Below, one piece after another: positions 1 to 8,700 of a DNA stretch of 64,000 bases (position 1 is its first letter; every line of letters starts with the position of its first letter). Below the pieces are notes generated by a model. The model was given only the letters and a program-made list of their open reading frames with translations. It did not search any database and was not told the origin of the DNA. Source of the stretch: an uncultured Opitutaceae bacterium (GTDB taxonomy: Bacteria; Verrucomicrobiota; Verrucomicrobiia; Opitutales; Opitutaceae); contig CAITBM010000022.1 in assembly GCA_903890485.1 (NCBI GenBank), forward strand, positions 1-64,000, in the 5' to 3' direction. The translations under genes were made by a program, and so were the position numbers.

Positions 1-230
1 ACTCAAAGGGTGACTCGAAAAGGTGGATCCGCTCAGGTGATTGGGTCGCACGTCTATTGAATGAGAGTCAGCACGCCTGGGCTCTTCCTAATCGCTGAAC
101 GAAAAGCTGGTCGCATTTGATCGAGCCATCGGCCTTTCGAATAGATTTTGGCAATGATTGGCGACATCCCAAGGTCTCCACGTTCATTCGCGATTTATTG
201 TCACCTGTATTGTCACTTAGCTGAAACTCT
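1..230. other. Left-edge segment without a recognisable gene
   Basis: This stretch lies beyond the 3' end of tRNA-Glu and is visibly richer in A and T than the rest of the window. One + frame is open from the left edge to a stop at 96-98 (32 codons) and could be the tail of an unrecognised gene. I cannot assign it. The heptamer ATTGTCA recurs with 13-base spacing near 198 and 211. Sequence next to the 3' end of a tRNA is a common integration site, but no integrase or duplicated tRNA end is visible here. Confidence 0.3.
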
Positions 231-237
231 AGAAACG

Positions 238-265
238 AAAAACCCTATCATATTGGTGATAGGGT
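238..265 (-). terminator. Rho-independent terminator of tRNA-Glu
   Basis: On the minus strand a 7-bp perfect stem (243-249 pairing with 258-264, extendable by one A-T pair) encloses an 8-base loop. It is followed directly by a run of five T residues (complement of 238-242). It sits 12 bases beyond the encoded CCA end of tRNA-Glu, the expected place for its terminator. Confidence 0.8.
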
Positions 266-276
266 GTTTGCGCGCT

Positions 277-353
277 TGGCGTCCCCACGGGGATTCGAAC
301 CCCGGTTCTCACCGTGAAAGGGTGGTGTCCTGACCGGGCTAGACGATGGGGAC
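277..353 (-). tRNA. tRNA-Glu (anticodon UUC)
   Basis: Read on the minus strand, a 7-bp acceptor stem begins GTCCCCA and closes with TGGGGAC. The D-arm, a 5-bp anticodon stem, the loop with anticodon TTC and the T-arm with GTTCGAATC are all intact. The discriminator base is G (280) and the CCA tail is encoded (277-279). The anticodon TTC reads GAA/GAG, so this is glutamate tRNA. A terminator hairpin follows. The gene stands alone, divergent from purC. Confidence 0.95.
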
Positions 354-447
354 GTAGCGCGGAATTGGGCAAGCTAGGCCATGCAAACGCCCTAGCAAGA
401 CGATTTTTCCTTCTGGACCACGACCGAAGCCAGAGGATGCTTATCCA

Positions 448-1374
448 ATGACCTTTGCGGAGATAGAGAATGCACTTCCGGATGCTGCAGTCACCTCCAT
501 TGAAGCGCCATTCCCGAGGATCGCGTCCGGCAAGGTAAGGGAGATTTTCGACCTAGGGGACGCCCTCCTTCTTGTCGCGTCAGACCGATTATCCGCCTTC
601 GACGTCATCCTTCAGGACGGAATCCCTGGCAAGGGTATCCTCCTCACTCAGATGAGCCTCTGGTGGTTCGCCGAGACGGGCGGAATCATACAGAATCACC
701 TGCTGCCGGACCAGTTGGGGGCATTCGAGCGGTACGGTGTCGCCAAGGGAGACCTGCGCCTGAGGAGCATGGTGGTCCGAAAGCTAAAGCCCCTGCCCAT
801 CGAGTGCGTGGTCCGCGGTTATCTGGCGGGAAGCGGATGGACCTCCTACCGCCAGCAGGGCTCGGTATGCGGCAATGCGCTTCCACCGGGGTTGAGGCAG
901 TCCGACCGCCTCCCCAAGCCTATCTTCACGCCAACCACCAAGGCCCCAAAGGGGAGCCATGACGAAGCCATCGACGACGCGCGTGGCGCCGCGGCCGTGG
1001 GCGCCACGCTCTATGAGCGCGTCAAGGCGACCAGCCTTGCGCTCTACCGTTTCGGCCACGAGAGGGCCCTCGCCTCCGGCATGATCCTAGCCGACACAAA
1101 GTTCGAGTTTGGCACGGGTCCGGCCGGCGAACTTGTCCTGATCGACGAGGTGCTGACCCCTGATTCGTCGAGGTATTGGCCCCGAGAGAGCTATGCGCCT
1201 GGAGGCTCGCCGCCGAGCTACGACAAGCAGTTTGTCCGTGACCACCTGCTGGAGCTCGCCTGGGACCAGAAGGCCCCGGCGCCCAGGATCCCCGCCGATG
1301 TGATCGCCAAGACCCGCTACAAATACCTGGCTGCGCTCCGGAACCTGATGTCCCGCGGGCCGGCTACTGCATGA
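448..1374 (+). CDS. purC: Phosphoribosylaminoimidazole-succinocarboxamide synthase (SAICAR synthetase)
   Basis: Catalyses the ATP-dependent joining of CAIR and aspartate to give SAICAR in cytosolic de novo purine synthesis. The 308-residue product has the N-terminal GKVRE and SDRLSAFD motifs (residues about 28-52), the LADTKFEFG motif near residue 213, and the family signature LIDEVLTPDSSRYWP. Its length matches the long (about 300-residue) form of the family rather than the roughly 240-residue E. coli type. ATG 448 follows an AGAGGA box (432-437). The stop overlaps the convergent cinA-family gene by 11 bases. No other purine gene is nearby. Confidence 0.95.
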   Translation: MTFAEIENALPDAAVTSIEAPFPRIASGKVREIFDLGDALLLVASDRLSAFDVILQDGIPGKGILLTQMSLWWFAETGGIIQNHLLPDQLGAFERYGVAKGDLRLRSMVVRKLKPLPIECVVRGYLAGSGWTSYRQQGSVCGNALPPGLRQSDRLPKPIFTPTTKAPKGSHDEAIDDARGAAAVGATLYERVKATSLALYRFGHERALASGMILADTKFEFGTGPAGELVLIDEVLTPDSSRYWPRESYAPGGSPPSYDKQFVRDHLLELAWDQKAPAPRIPADVIAKTRYKYLAALRNLMSRGPATA

Positions 1375-2668
1375 CGTTCTGGTGATTCTGGGGCATGGCC
1401 GCACCCTTGCTGGCGCGCACGAGCTCCCGCCGGAGCCAGTCGAGAGCCGCATTTACTGCCCGCTGCTTCACCGTCGTCCGCGGTCCCGGGTAGCTCAGCT
1501 TCCTCGACCAGACCCCGTGCGGCGCATGGAGCGCCACGAAGATCGTCCCGACCGGGTTTTCGTTGGTTCCCCCGCAGGGACCGGCAAAACCCGTGATTGC
1601 CAGGGCGTAATCCGCGCCCAGTTTCTCGGCCGCTCCCGTTGCCATAGCGACCGCGGACTCCGCGCTCACCGCACCGTGCTGGAGCAGGAGGCATTCCGGC
1701 ACGTCCAGCAGCTGCATCTTTGAGTCGTTCGAGTAGCAGACGCATCCCCCCGAGAAGAACTTTGACGCGCCGCAGATGTCGGTAAAGGCGTTGGAGAGCA
1801 GGCCGCCCGTGGCCGTCTCCGCCACCGCAAGACGCTTCTCCTGGGATCGCAGGAGGTCCGCGCAGACCTTGGCCAGGCTATCCCCGCCAAGGGTCACAAA
1901 ATCGTCCCCGAGGAGCCGGGCGCACTCGTCGGCGACAGCCCCCAATTCAGCAAGGCTCATCTGGCCGCCAGGCGAGCTCAGCCTGCAGTCGACATGCCCG
2001 GAGTGGGCGCAGAAGGCTATTCCCAGGTTGGAACCGACACGGTCAAAGATCGGCTGGAGCTTGGTCTCGAGCATCGACTCCCCGATGCCCGCAGTCCGCA
2101 GCTGGACATAGGCCTCGGTCTCGAGGACGAGGCCCAGTTTTGCGAGCCGCGGGAGCACCTGCTCCGTGAACATGGGCCGGAGCTCATTCGGGGGGCCGGG
2201 CATCATGCAGAGGACCTTCCCGTCCTGTTCGACCCAGAGCCCGGGCGCAGTCCCATTGGCGTTCGCCAGCACCTCGCCCCGCTCGAAGCGGTAGGCCTGC
2301 TTCAGGTTGTTGGTGGTCATCTTACGCCCGAAGAGAGCGAAGCGCTCGAGGATGTGCTGCTCTATCCTGGGATCGAAGAGCAGCTTCTGGCCGAGTACGA
2401 CGGCCACTGCCTCGCGGGTTCGATCGTCGCAGGTGGGGCCGAGGCCTCCGGTAACGAGCACCACGTCAGAACGCGACCAACTTTCCCTGAACTGGTCCGC
2501 AATGTCCTCAGCGTCATCAGTTATGGTGATGTTGCGGTGCAGCTGGACTCCCCGCGCCCCAAGCTCGGCGCCGATAAAGGTCAAGTGGCCGTTGGCCGTC
2601 AGCCCGAGCAGGAGCTCGTCACCTATGGTGAGCAGTTCAAAGCGGGGACTGTGGGTCGTCTTGTTCAA
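1364..2668 (-). CDS. CinA family protein (competence/damage-inducible, nicotinamide-nucleotide amidase-like)
   Basis: Two-domain protein of about 434 residues. The N-terminal half is a molybdopterin-binding (MoCF-biosynth) domain with TIGDELLLG at its start and GGLGPTCDDRT. The C-terminal half is a CinA/PncC domain containing AETATGGLLSNAF, GASKFFSGG and ITGFAGPCGG. Family members have been linked to pyridine-nucleotide salvage and ADP-ribose hydrolysis. At the usual AESCTGG catalytic motif this protein reads AETATGG, so the catalytic Ser position appears to be Thr. The open frame continues upstream antisense to uvrC. I place the start at TTG 2666-2668 because no in-frame ATG or GTG precedes the conserved region. 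It diverges from uvrC. Confidence 0.85.
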   Translation of the reverse strand: MNKTTHSPRFELLTIGDELLLGLTANGHLTFIGAELGARGVQLHRNITITDDAEDIADQFRESWSRSDVVLVTGGLGPTCDDRTREAVAVVLGQKLLFDPRIEQHILERFALFGRKMTTNNLKQAYRFERGEVLANANGTAPGLWVEQDGKVLCMMPGPPNELRPMFTEQVLPRLAKLGLVLETEAYVQLRTAGIGESMLETKLQPIFDRVGSNLGIAFCAHSGHVDCRLSSPGGQMSLAELGAVADECARLLGDDFVTLGGDSLAKVCADLLRSQEKRLAVAETATGGLLSNAFTDICGASKFFSGGCVCYSNDSKMQLLDVPECLLLQHGAVSAESAVAMATGAAEKLGADYALAITGFAGPCGGTNENPVGTIFVALHAPHGVWSRKLSYPGPRTTVKQRAVNAALDWLRRELVRASKGAAMPQNHQNVMQ

Positions 2669-2734
2669 GCCTGGGCCTGGAAATAGGAAGAATGCATGCT
2701 TTGCGGCCGGTAAATTTAGGCTAATCTGTGGAAA

Positions 2735-4246
2735 ATGCCAGCCGCTGAAGCAGATAGCGGGGTTCCTCCCACGCTCAAGGAAAAGGTCCGTCGGCTGCCC
2801 GACCGACCGGGTGTGTACCTGATGAAGGACAGGATAGGAAGAATCATCTACGTCGGCAAGGCGAAGGCGCTCAAGAAGAGGGTGTCGTCCTACTTCCAGC
2901 CGTCGCGCGGCTTCACCATGCACCCGAAGATACGGGCGCTGGTCGACATGATCGCCGACTTCGACACCATAGAGGTGAAGTCGGAGCCCGAGGCGCTGCT
3001 CCTTGAGGGCAAGCTGATCAAGCAGTGGAAGCCCCGCTACAACACGGATTTCACCGATGACAAGAGGTTCCTCCTGGTCCGGGTCGACCTGCGGGAGGAG
3101 CTCCCGCGGTTCCGCCTTGTCCGCCTGAGGAAGGACGACCGCTCGAGGTATTTCGGGCCGTTCGCGCACAGTGGCCCTTTGCGCAAGACCCTCGCGCAGA
3201 TGCGCCGCCAATTCGGGATCCTGCTCTCGGACGGCACCCCGACCCGCCTGCCGGACGGCTCGTGGCAGCTCTACGACGATGTGAGGGCGGAGATCTACGG
3301 GTTCCCCAGCAGCGTGACGACGGAGGCCTACCGCGAGCGCGTAGAAAAGGCGTGCGCATTCCTCGAGGGGAAGTCCCGGGAGTGGCTCGAGTCGCTCAAG
3401 AGCGAAATGGCCTCCTCCGCGCTCAGGAGGGAGTTTGAGAAAGCCGCGGCCCTCCGCGATATCGTCTTTGCGCTTGAGAAGACGCTCGAGAGGCCGAGGC
3501 ATTTTGAGAGGACTGACCCTACGGTGGTGAGCGCCAGCGGGTCGGCGCTCGCCGCCCTCAGGGAGGCGCTCGCCCTTCCAACGCTTCCCGACGCGATAGA
3601 GTGCTTCGACATCTCGCACATCTCGGGGACATTCGTGGTCGCCTCGATGGTGCGCTTCGCCGGCGGCCGGCCCGACCGGGACAATTACCGCAGGTTCAGG
3701 ATCAAGAGTTTCATCGGCAACGACGACTTCAGGGCGATGGAGGAGGTCGTTGGCCGCCGCTATGGGAGGCTCCACCGGGAGGGCAAGGCGTTCCCCGACC
3801 TCGTCGTGATCGACGGGGGATTGGGCCAGGTGGGTGCAGCCCTGAAGGCCTTCGTCGCGCTCGGCATGGAGCCGCCGCCTTTGGTGGGCCTGGCGAAGAA
3901 GGAGGAAACCGTGATTTTCCCGGACGGGCGCCCGCCGCTCAGGCTTCCGCTCGATCACCCGGGACTCATGCTGATCCAGCGCCTCAGGGACGAGGCCCAC
4001 CGGTTCGCCAACACCTATAATGCGGACCTCCGGTCCAGGAAGATCCGTGAATCCCTCCTGGATGACGTTTCTGGGCTTGGGCCCGTTCGCCGGGCGGCGC
4101 TCTTGGACAGGTTCGGCGGCATGGAGCGCCTTCGGGCGGCGACCGCGGCGGAAATCGGCGAGGTCCGGGGTTTTGGGCCGAAGCTCGCCGCGGAACTTCA
4201 CTTGTTCCTGGAGCGGAAAAAGGCCGGCCCGGATAAAACTCCTTGA
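2735..4246 (+). CDS. uvrC: UvrABC system protein C, short cysteine-poor form
   Basis: Excision-repair nuclease that cuts on both sides of a lesion in the UvrB-DNA complex. The 503-residue product has a GIY-YIG domain (GVY at 26-28, YVGKAK at 39-44), the FGPF segment near residue 140, a UVR helix pair around 222-255, an RNase H-like nuclease region (IECFDISH, PDLVVIDGG) and a C-terminal tandem helix-hairpin-helix. It is about 100 residues shorter than E. coli UvrC. The cysteine-rich segment that normally follows FGP is replaced by a cysteine-free stretch. It starts at ATG 2735, diverges from the CinA gene across 66 bases, and its end abuts the esterase gene. Confidence 0.92.
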   Translation: MPAAEADSGVPPTLKEKVRRLPDRPGVYLMKDRIGRIIYVGKAKALKKRVSSYFQPSRGFTMHPKIRALVDMIADFDTIEVKSEPEALLLEGKLIKQWKPRYNTDFTDDKRFLLVRVDLREELPRFRLVRLRKDDRSRYFGPFAHSGPLRKTLAQMRRQFGILLSDGTPTRLPDGSWQLYDDVRAEIYGFPSSVTTEAYRERVEKACAFLEGKSREWLESLKSEMASSALRREFEKAAALRDIVFALEKTLERPRHFERTDPTVVSASGSALAALREALALPTLPDAIECFDISHISGTFVVASMVRFAGGRPDRDNYRRFRIKSFIGNDDFRAMEEVVGRRYGRLHREGKAFPDLVVIDGGLGQVGAALKAFVALGMEPPPLVGLAKKEETVIFPDGRPPLRLPLDHPGLMLIQRLRDEAHRFANTYNADLRSRKIRESLLDDVSGLGPVRRAALLDRFGGMERLRAATAAEIGEVRGFGPKLAAELHLFLERKKAGPDKTP

Positions 4247-4281
4247 TCCCGGGCGCCGCTTGGGGCTCCTACGAGGTCTCC

Positions 4282-5688
4282 ATGTCCCCCATTCGATTCA
4301 CTGCGCCGCTTGTTGCCCTCGGACTTGCCGTCCAGGCTTGGGCGGCTCCCGAGCTCGCCCCGCTCTTCAAGGACCATGCAGTTCTCCAGTGCGACAGGCC
4401 CGTGCCGGTCTGGGGCGTGGCTTCGCCAGGCGAGCACGTCAGCGTCTCCTTCGCCGGGCAAAGCGTCGGCACGACTGCCGGTCCGGACGGCCGCTGGGTC
4501 ACGATCCTGGCGCCGCTTTCTGCGAGCCCGGTCGGTTCCGACCTCACGGTCTCGGCAAAGGAGGTGGTCATCGTGCACGATGTCCTCGTTGGCGAGGTGT
4601 GGCTCTGCGCGGGCCAGTCCAACATGGAGTTCCCGGTAAACGACTCGGGTGTGCGCGTGGACAACGCGGCGGCGGAGGTCGCGTCGGCCCGCTTTCCGCT
4701 CATCCGCCAATTCAAGGAGTCCCACCAGGCGGCCCTGGCTCCCCAGTACGCCGTAGGAGGCGACTGGAAGGTCTGCTCACCGGACACAGCCGGGGGGTTC
4801 ACGGCCTTGGGATACTTCTTTGCCAGGGACATTTTTTCCCGGCTGGGCGTGCCGGTCGGAATCATCAACTGCACGTGGGCCTCGACGCCGATCGAGTCCT
4901 GGATGAGCCCGGCGGCCATGGCCGCGTTCCCCGGATACTCGAACGGCCACAGTGTCCTTTCATCGTCGGCGGTGCGGGAGGACCCCTGGGTTCCCACATC
5001 AGTCTTCAACGGGATGGTCCATCCGCTTTTGCCATACTCCATTCGCGGGATCCTCTGGTCGCAGGGGGAAAGCAACATCGGGCGGGCGGGCACCTACGCG
5101 CGGCAATTTCCGGAGCTGATCTCATCGTGGAGGTCCCATTTCGGCCAAGGGGAACTTCCGTTCCTCTGGGTGCAGCTTGCCAACTTCAAGGCCCCCCCGG
5201 ACGGCCGCGGGGAGCTTCTGCCCCTCCTCAGGGAGGCCCAGGCCAAGGCACTCGCCTTGCCGGGAACCGGGCAGGCGGTGTCGATCGACATCGGGGACCC
5301 CGCGAACATCAATCCAAGGAACAAGCAGGAGGTCGCCCGGCGCCTTGCTTTGATCGCCAAGGCCAAGGTTTACGGCCTCACCGTCGACTATTCGGGTCCA
5401 GCGTTCGACCGGGCCGATGTGGAGGGCCAGGCGATCCGCGTGCATTTCCGGTTCACGGGGGAGGGAATCACGGCCTCGGGCAAGCCACTCCAGTCCTTCG
5501 AGGTCGCCGGGCCCGACCGTGTTTTTCATCCGGCAAAGGCCGTGATCCAGGGCACAACGCTCGTGGTCCAGTCGCCCCTCGTGCGCCAGCCCGTCGCCGT
5601 CCGATATGCATGGCGGAACTCGCCGGAGGCGAACCTCTTCAGCGGCGCCGGGTTGCCCGCGGCGCCGTTCAGAAGCGACGATTGGTAG
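4282..5688 (+). CDS. Secreted sialate O-acetylesterase-family SGNH hydrolase
   Basis: Predicted exported carbohydrate esterase that removes O-acetyl groups from sialic acid or plant-glycan sugars. The 468-residue product starts with a signal peptide ending near AQAWAA-PE. The nucleophile block GQSNMEF lies around residue 116, and the LWSQGESN block typical of SASA/DUF303 enzymes follows. I prefer ATG 4282 over the upstream in-frame ATG 4243 because it is preceded by GAGG (4273-4276) and begins directly with a signal peptide. It follows uvrC closely and converges on the delta-60 gene. The true acetyl-ester substrate cannot be read from sequence. Confidence 0.85.
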   Translation: MSPIRFTAPLVALGLAVQAWAAPELAPLFKDHAVLQCDRPVPVWGVASPGEHVSVSFAGQSVGTTAGPDGRWVTILAPLSASPVGSDLTVSAKEVVIVHDVLVGEVWLCAGQSNMEFPVNDSGVRVDNAAAEVASARFPLIRQFKESHQAALAPQYAVGGDWKVCSPDTAGGFTALGYFFARDIFSRLGVPVGIINCTWASTPIESWMSPAAMAAFPGYSNGHSVLSSSAVREDPWVPTSVFNGMVHPLLPYSIRGILWSQGESNIGRAGTYARQFPELISSWRSHFGQGELPFLWVQLANFKAPPDGRGELLPLLREAQAKALALPGTGQAVSIDIGDPANINPRNKQEVARRLALIAKAKVYGLTVDYSGPAFDRADVEGQAIRVHFRFTGEGITASGKPLQSFEVAGPDRVFHPAKAVIQGTTLVVQSPLVRQPVAVRYAWRNSPEANLFSGAGLPAAPFRSDDW

Positions 5689-5705
5689 ACCTCTGGGGAG
5701 CCCGC

Positions 5706-8700
5706 TTAGGGCAGCTCGTAGACCTCGCCCAACGCCTCGCCCGAAGCGTTGCTGGCGCTCGTGATCTGGAAGGTGTAGGAGCCGGGGGGTAGGTCGGCGA
5801 TCAGCGCTGTGTCGTTCTGCGCCGTGAGCGCGAAAGCACCGACGCTCGCATCGGCCGAGCTGATGCCCGTGGCCGAGGTCAACGTCTGGTAGGGGCTGGC
5901 GGAGGATTGGATAGCCCACGCCCCGTTTTGCGCGATGAGGTTGTCATTCGCGTCGTAGACCTTGAGCACCGGGTCCGGGATCGCATCGGCCACGCCGAAC
6001 GGGGCGAGACCGGGGCCGACGCCACGGATCAGGACGCTCTTGTTCGTCGAGCCGCCGATCACGAATCCTCCGATAAGGGCTCCCGCTCCCTGGCTCACCG
6101 TGCCCCGGGCCGAGAGGTTGATGAGCCGCTGGGCGTCGGTGAGCGGCGCAGGGCTGGCATCATAGACCTCGGCGAGCACGACGCCGCCGGTTGCGGAGGG
6201 GTCAAAGACGTGGATGGTGTAGTTACCCGGCGCCAGGTTCGCCACAACCGCCGCATCGGCGCTGGTGGGGGAAAGGGCGAAGGCACCCACCTGAGCAAAG
6301 ACGGAGGAGAGGCTTCCGCTGCCGCCCCAGCCCGTGTTCTGGTTGATGAGGGAACCCGAGGAGGAGAGCAGCTGGAGTTCCGGACTGGCCATGACGCTCT
6401 GCACCCCAAAGCTGGAAAGGCCTGGGCCGACGGCCCGGAGCAGCACCTGCTTGGTGCTCGTTCCCGTGACGACGAAGCCGGCGATCAGGACCTGGCTGCC
6501 GGGAAGCTTGGCGCGCGACGAGAGGTTGAGCAGCCGGTCCGAGGCGTTGGACGGCGGTACGCCCGACGAGGAATTGACCGTGATCGTCAGGGTGGAACTC
6601 GCAACGGCACCTGCCGTGGCGGCGCTCACCGTCACGCGGTAGGTTCCCGTTGTGGTGGGCGTGCCGGAGATGATCCCTGAGGTCGAGCTGATCGACAGGC
6701 CCGGAGGAAGCCCGGTGGCCGTAAACACCTTGGGGGACGCCGTGGCTGTTACCGTGAAAACGAAGGGCGAGCCGGCCGAGGCGGTGACCGCCGAGGCCGA
6801 GTTGATGACCGGGGTCGTGAGCGAGTTGGACAGGTAGGTGACCTGCTGAAGGCCCGCCGATCCGTACTCGGACGAGAGGACCACCGCGGTCGCACGAACC
6901 AGGAAGAGGCTCGAGCCCGAGGGCGTGAGGCCGGAGATGCTCCAGGTCGCACCGTCCGTTGTCGTGGCGTTGCCCACGTTGGTCCAATTGGATCCGTCGG
7001 TCGACTCCGCGATCACAACGTAGGAGTACGTCGGTGCATTGCCGGCACGGGTCCAAGAGAAACTGGACTGGTCCGGGCTGACCGTGATCGATTGGGTGAC
7101 CGCGGTGGGCGCGGCGAACCGCGCGAACAGCGCCCGGTTCAGTCCGCCGGCGGTCGTGAAATTCCCGGCGATCGTCACTTTGCCATCGGCCTGGACCGAG
7201 ATGGCGTTCACCGTACCGTTGGGTCCCGGGTTGAAGGATGTATCCACCGACCCGCTGGCAAGGATATGCGCCACATTGGAAACGGCCTGGCCGCCGATCG
7301 AGGTGAAGGTTCCCCCGACCAGGAGCGAACCGTCAACCTGGAGCGTGATGGCCTGGACGGTGCCGTTCACCGCCAGGTTCAGGGTTCCGTCGAGGGATCC
7401 GTCGGCGTTGAGCCTGGCAACTCCGGACATCGGCTGGCCGTTGACGCTCGTGAACGCTCCACCGACGACGATCTTGCCGTTGGGCTGAAGCACCACCGCG
7501 TTAACGGCTCCGTTGATGCTGGGGTTGAACGTCGAATCCGGGGTGCCGGATGGTGACAGGCGCGCGAGATAGGTTGCCGCCTGGCCGCCGATCGAGGTGA
7601 AGGCGCCCCCTACCAGCAGCTGGCTGTTCGGCTCAACGAGGATCGCATTGACCGACGCGTTGGCCGGCGCGTTAAACGAGGTGTCAAGCGACCCGTCGAC
7701 GTTCACGCGCGCCAAGTAGGGGCTCGGCAGGCCGGCCACTGTCGTGAAGGCTCCGCCGATCAGCTCCTTGCCGTTGGGTTGGGTTGCGATCGCGTTTACG
7801 GTGCCGTTCGGGTTGGCGCCGTACGATGAATTGTAGGTCCCGTCGGTGTTGAGAAGCGCGAGGTTGGAGGCGACGTTGCCGCTCACGTGCGAGAAGGTGC
7901 CGCCAACCAGGAAGGCGCCGCCGACCTGGATCGATGAGAAATTGCCGCCGACAAAGACGGAACCATCGGAGAGGGGAACCACGGTGTTGGCGGTCCCGTT
8001 GATCGAAGGGTCAAAGGCGGCATCAAGGGAACCGTCGGAATTGATGCGGGCGACGTTGGAGCGGCTGATCGGGAACCCGGTCGCGTTGGGCTGCACGGAA
8101 TTGAAGCTTCCTCCGAAGTAGATCTGGCCGCTTGAGGTGACGGCCGCCGACGTCAGCGAGCCGTTCGGGTTCGGATTGAACGCCTGGTCGACGGTGCCGT
8201 CGGCATTTAGGCGGGCAAGGTACTGGCGATAGACGATCGGGCCAGGGGTGACGTTGGTGAGGTTGGCGTTCTGCTCAAACGCGGTGAAGCTTCCGGCAAC
8301 AATGACCTGGCCGTTTGCCAGCGGCACCACTGCGGAAACGGGTGAATTCGGGTCGGGGTAGAAGGTGGTGTCGACCGTGCCGTCCGTGTTGATCCGCGCG
8401 AGATCCTGGACGTTCAAAATGGTGCCGTTGTTCGGGGCGACACCGCCAAACGAGCCACCCATCAGGATCTTGCCCGAGGGAAGCACGGCGAGCGTGTAGA
8501 TGGGGCCGTTAGGCTGCGGCTCAAAGGTTTTGTCGCGGGAACCGTCGGCATTGATGCGCGCGACGTAGCTCACCGGCGAGGCATTTGTGGTGCCAAAAGC
8601 CAGGTAGGTGAAGTCGCCGCCGATGACTATCTTCCCGTCAGCCTGCAGGGCGATAGCGAGAACCTGAAGGTTCGGCTGGGGGGCGAAGCTCGTGTCGAGG

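Noticed and set aside
148-333. 61-codon plus frame containing GDSNPG near its end
   Set aside because: That peptide is the usual antisense translation of a tRNA T-arm; the frame overlaps tRNA-Glu and its terminator.
2669-4201. Upstream half of a 945-codon minus-strand frame continuing from the CinA gene
   Set aside because: It is antisense to uvrC, has low-complexity Arg/Pro/Leu composition and no family motif; the real protein starts at TTG 2668.
4020-5792. 590-codon plus frame overlapping uvrC and the sialate esterase
   Set aside because: Out of frame with two proteins that carry clear motifs; composition is typical of a high-GC shadow.
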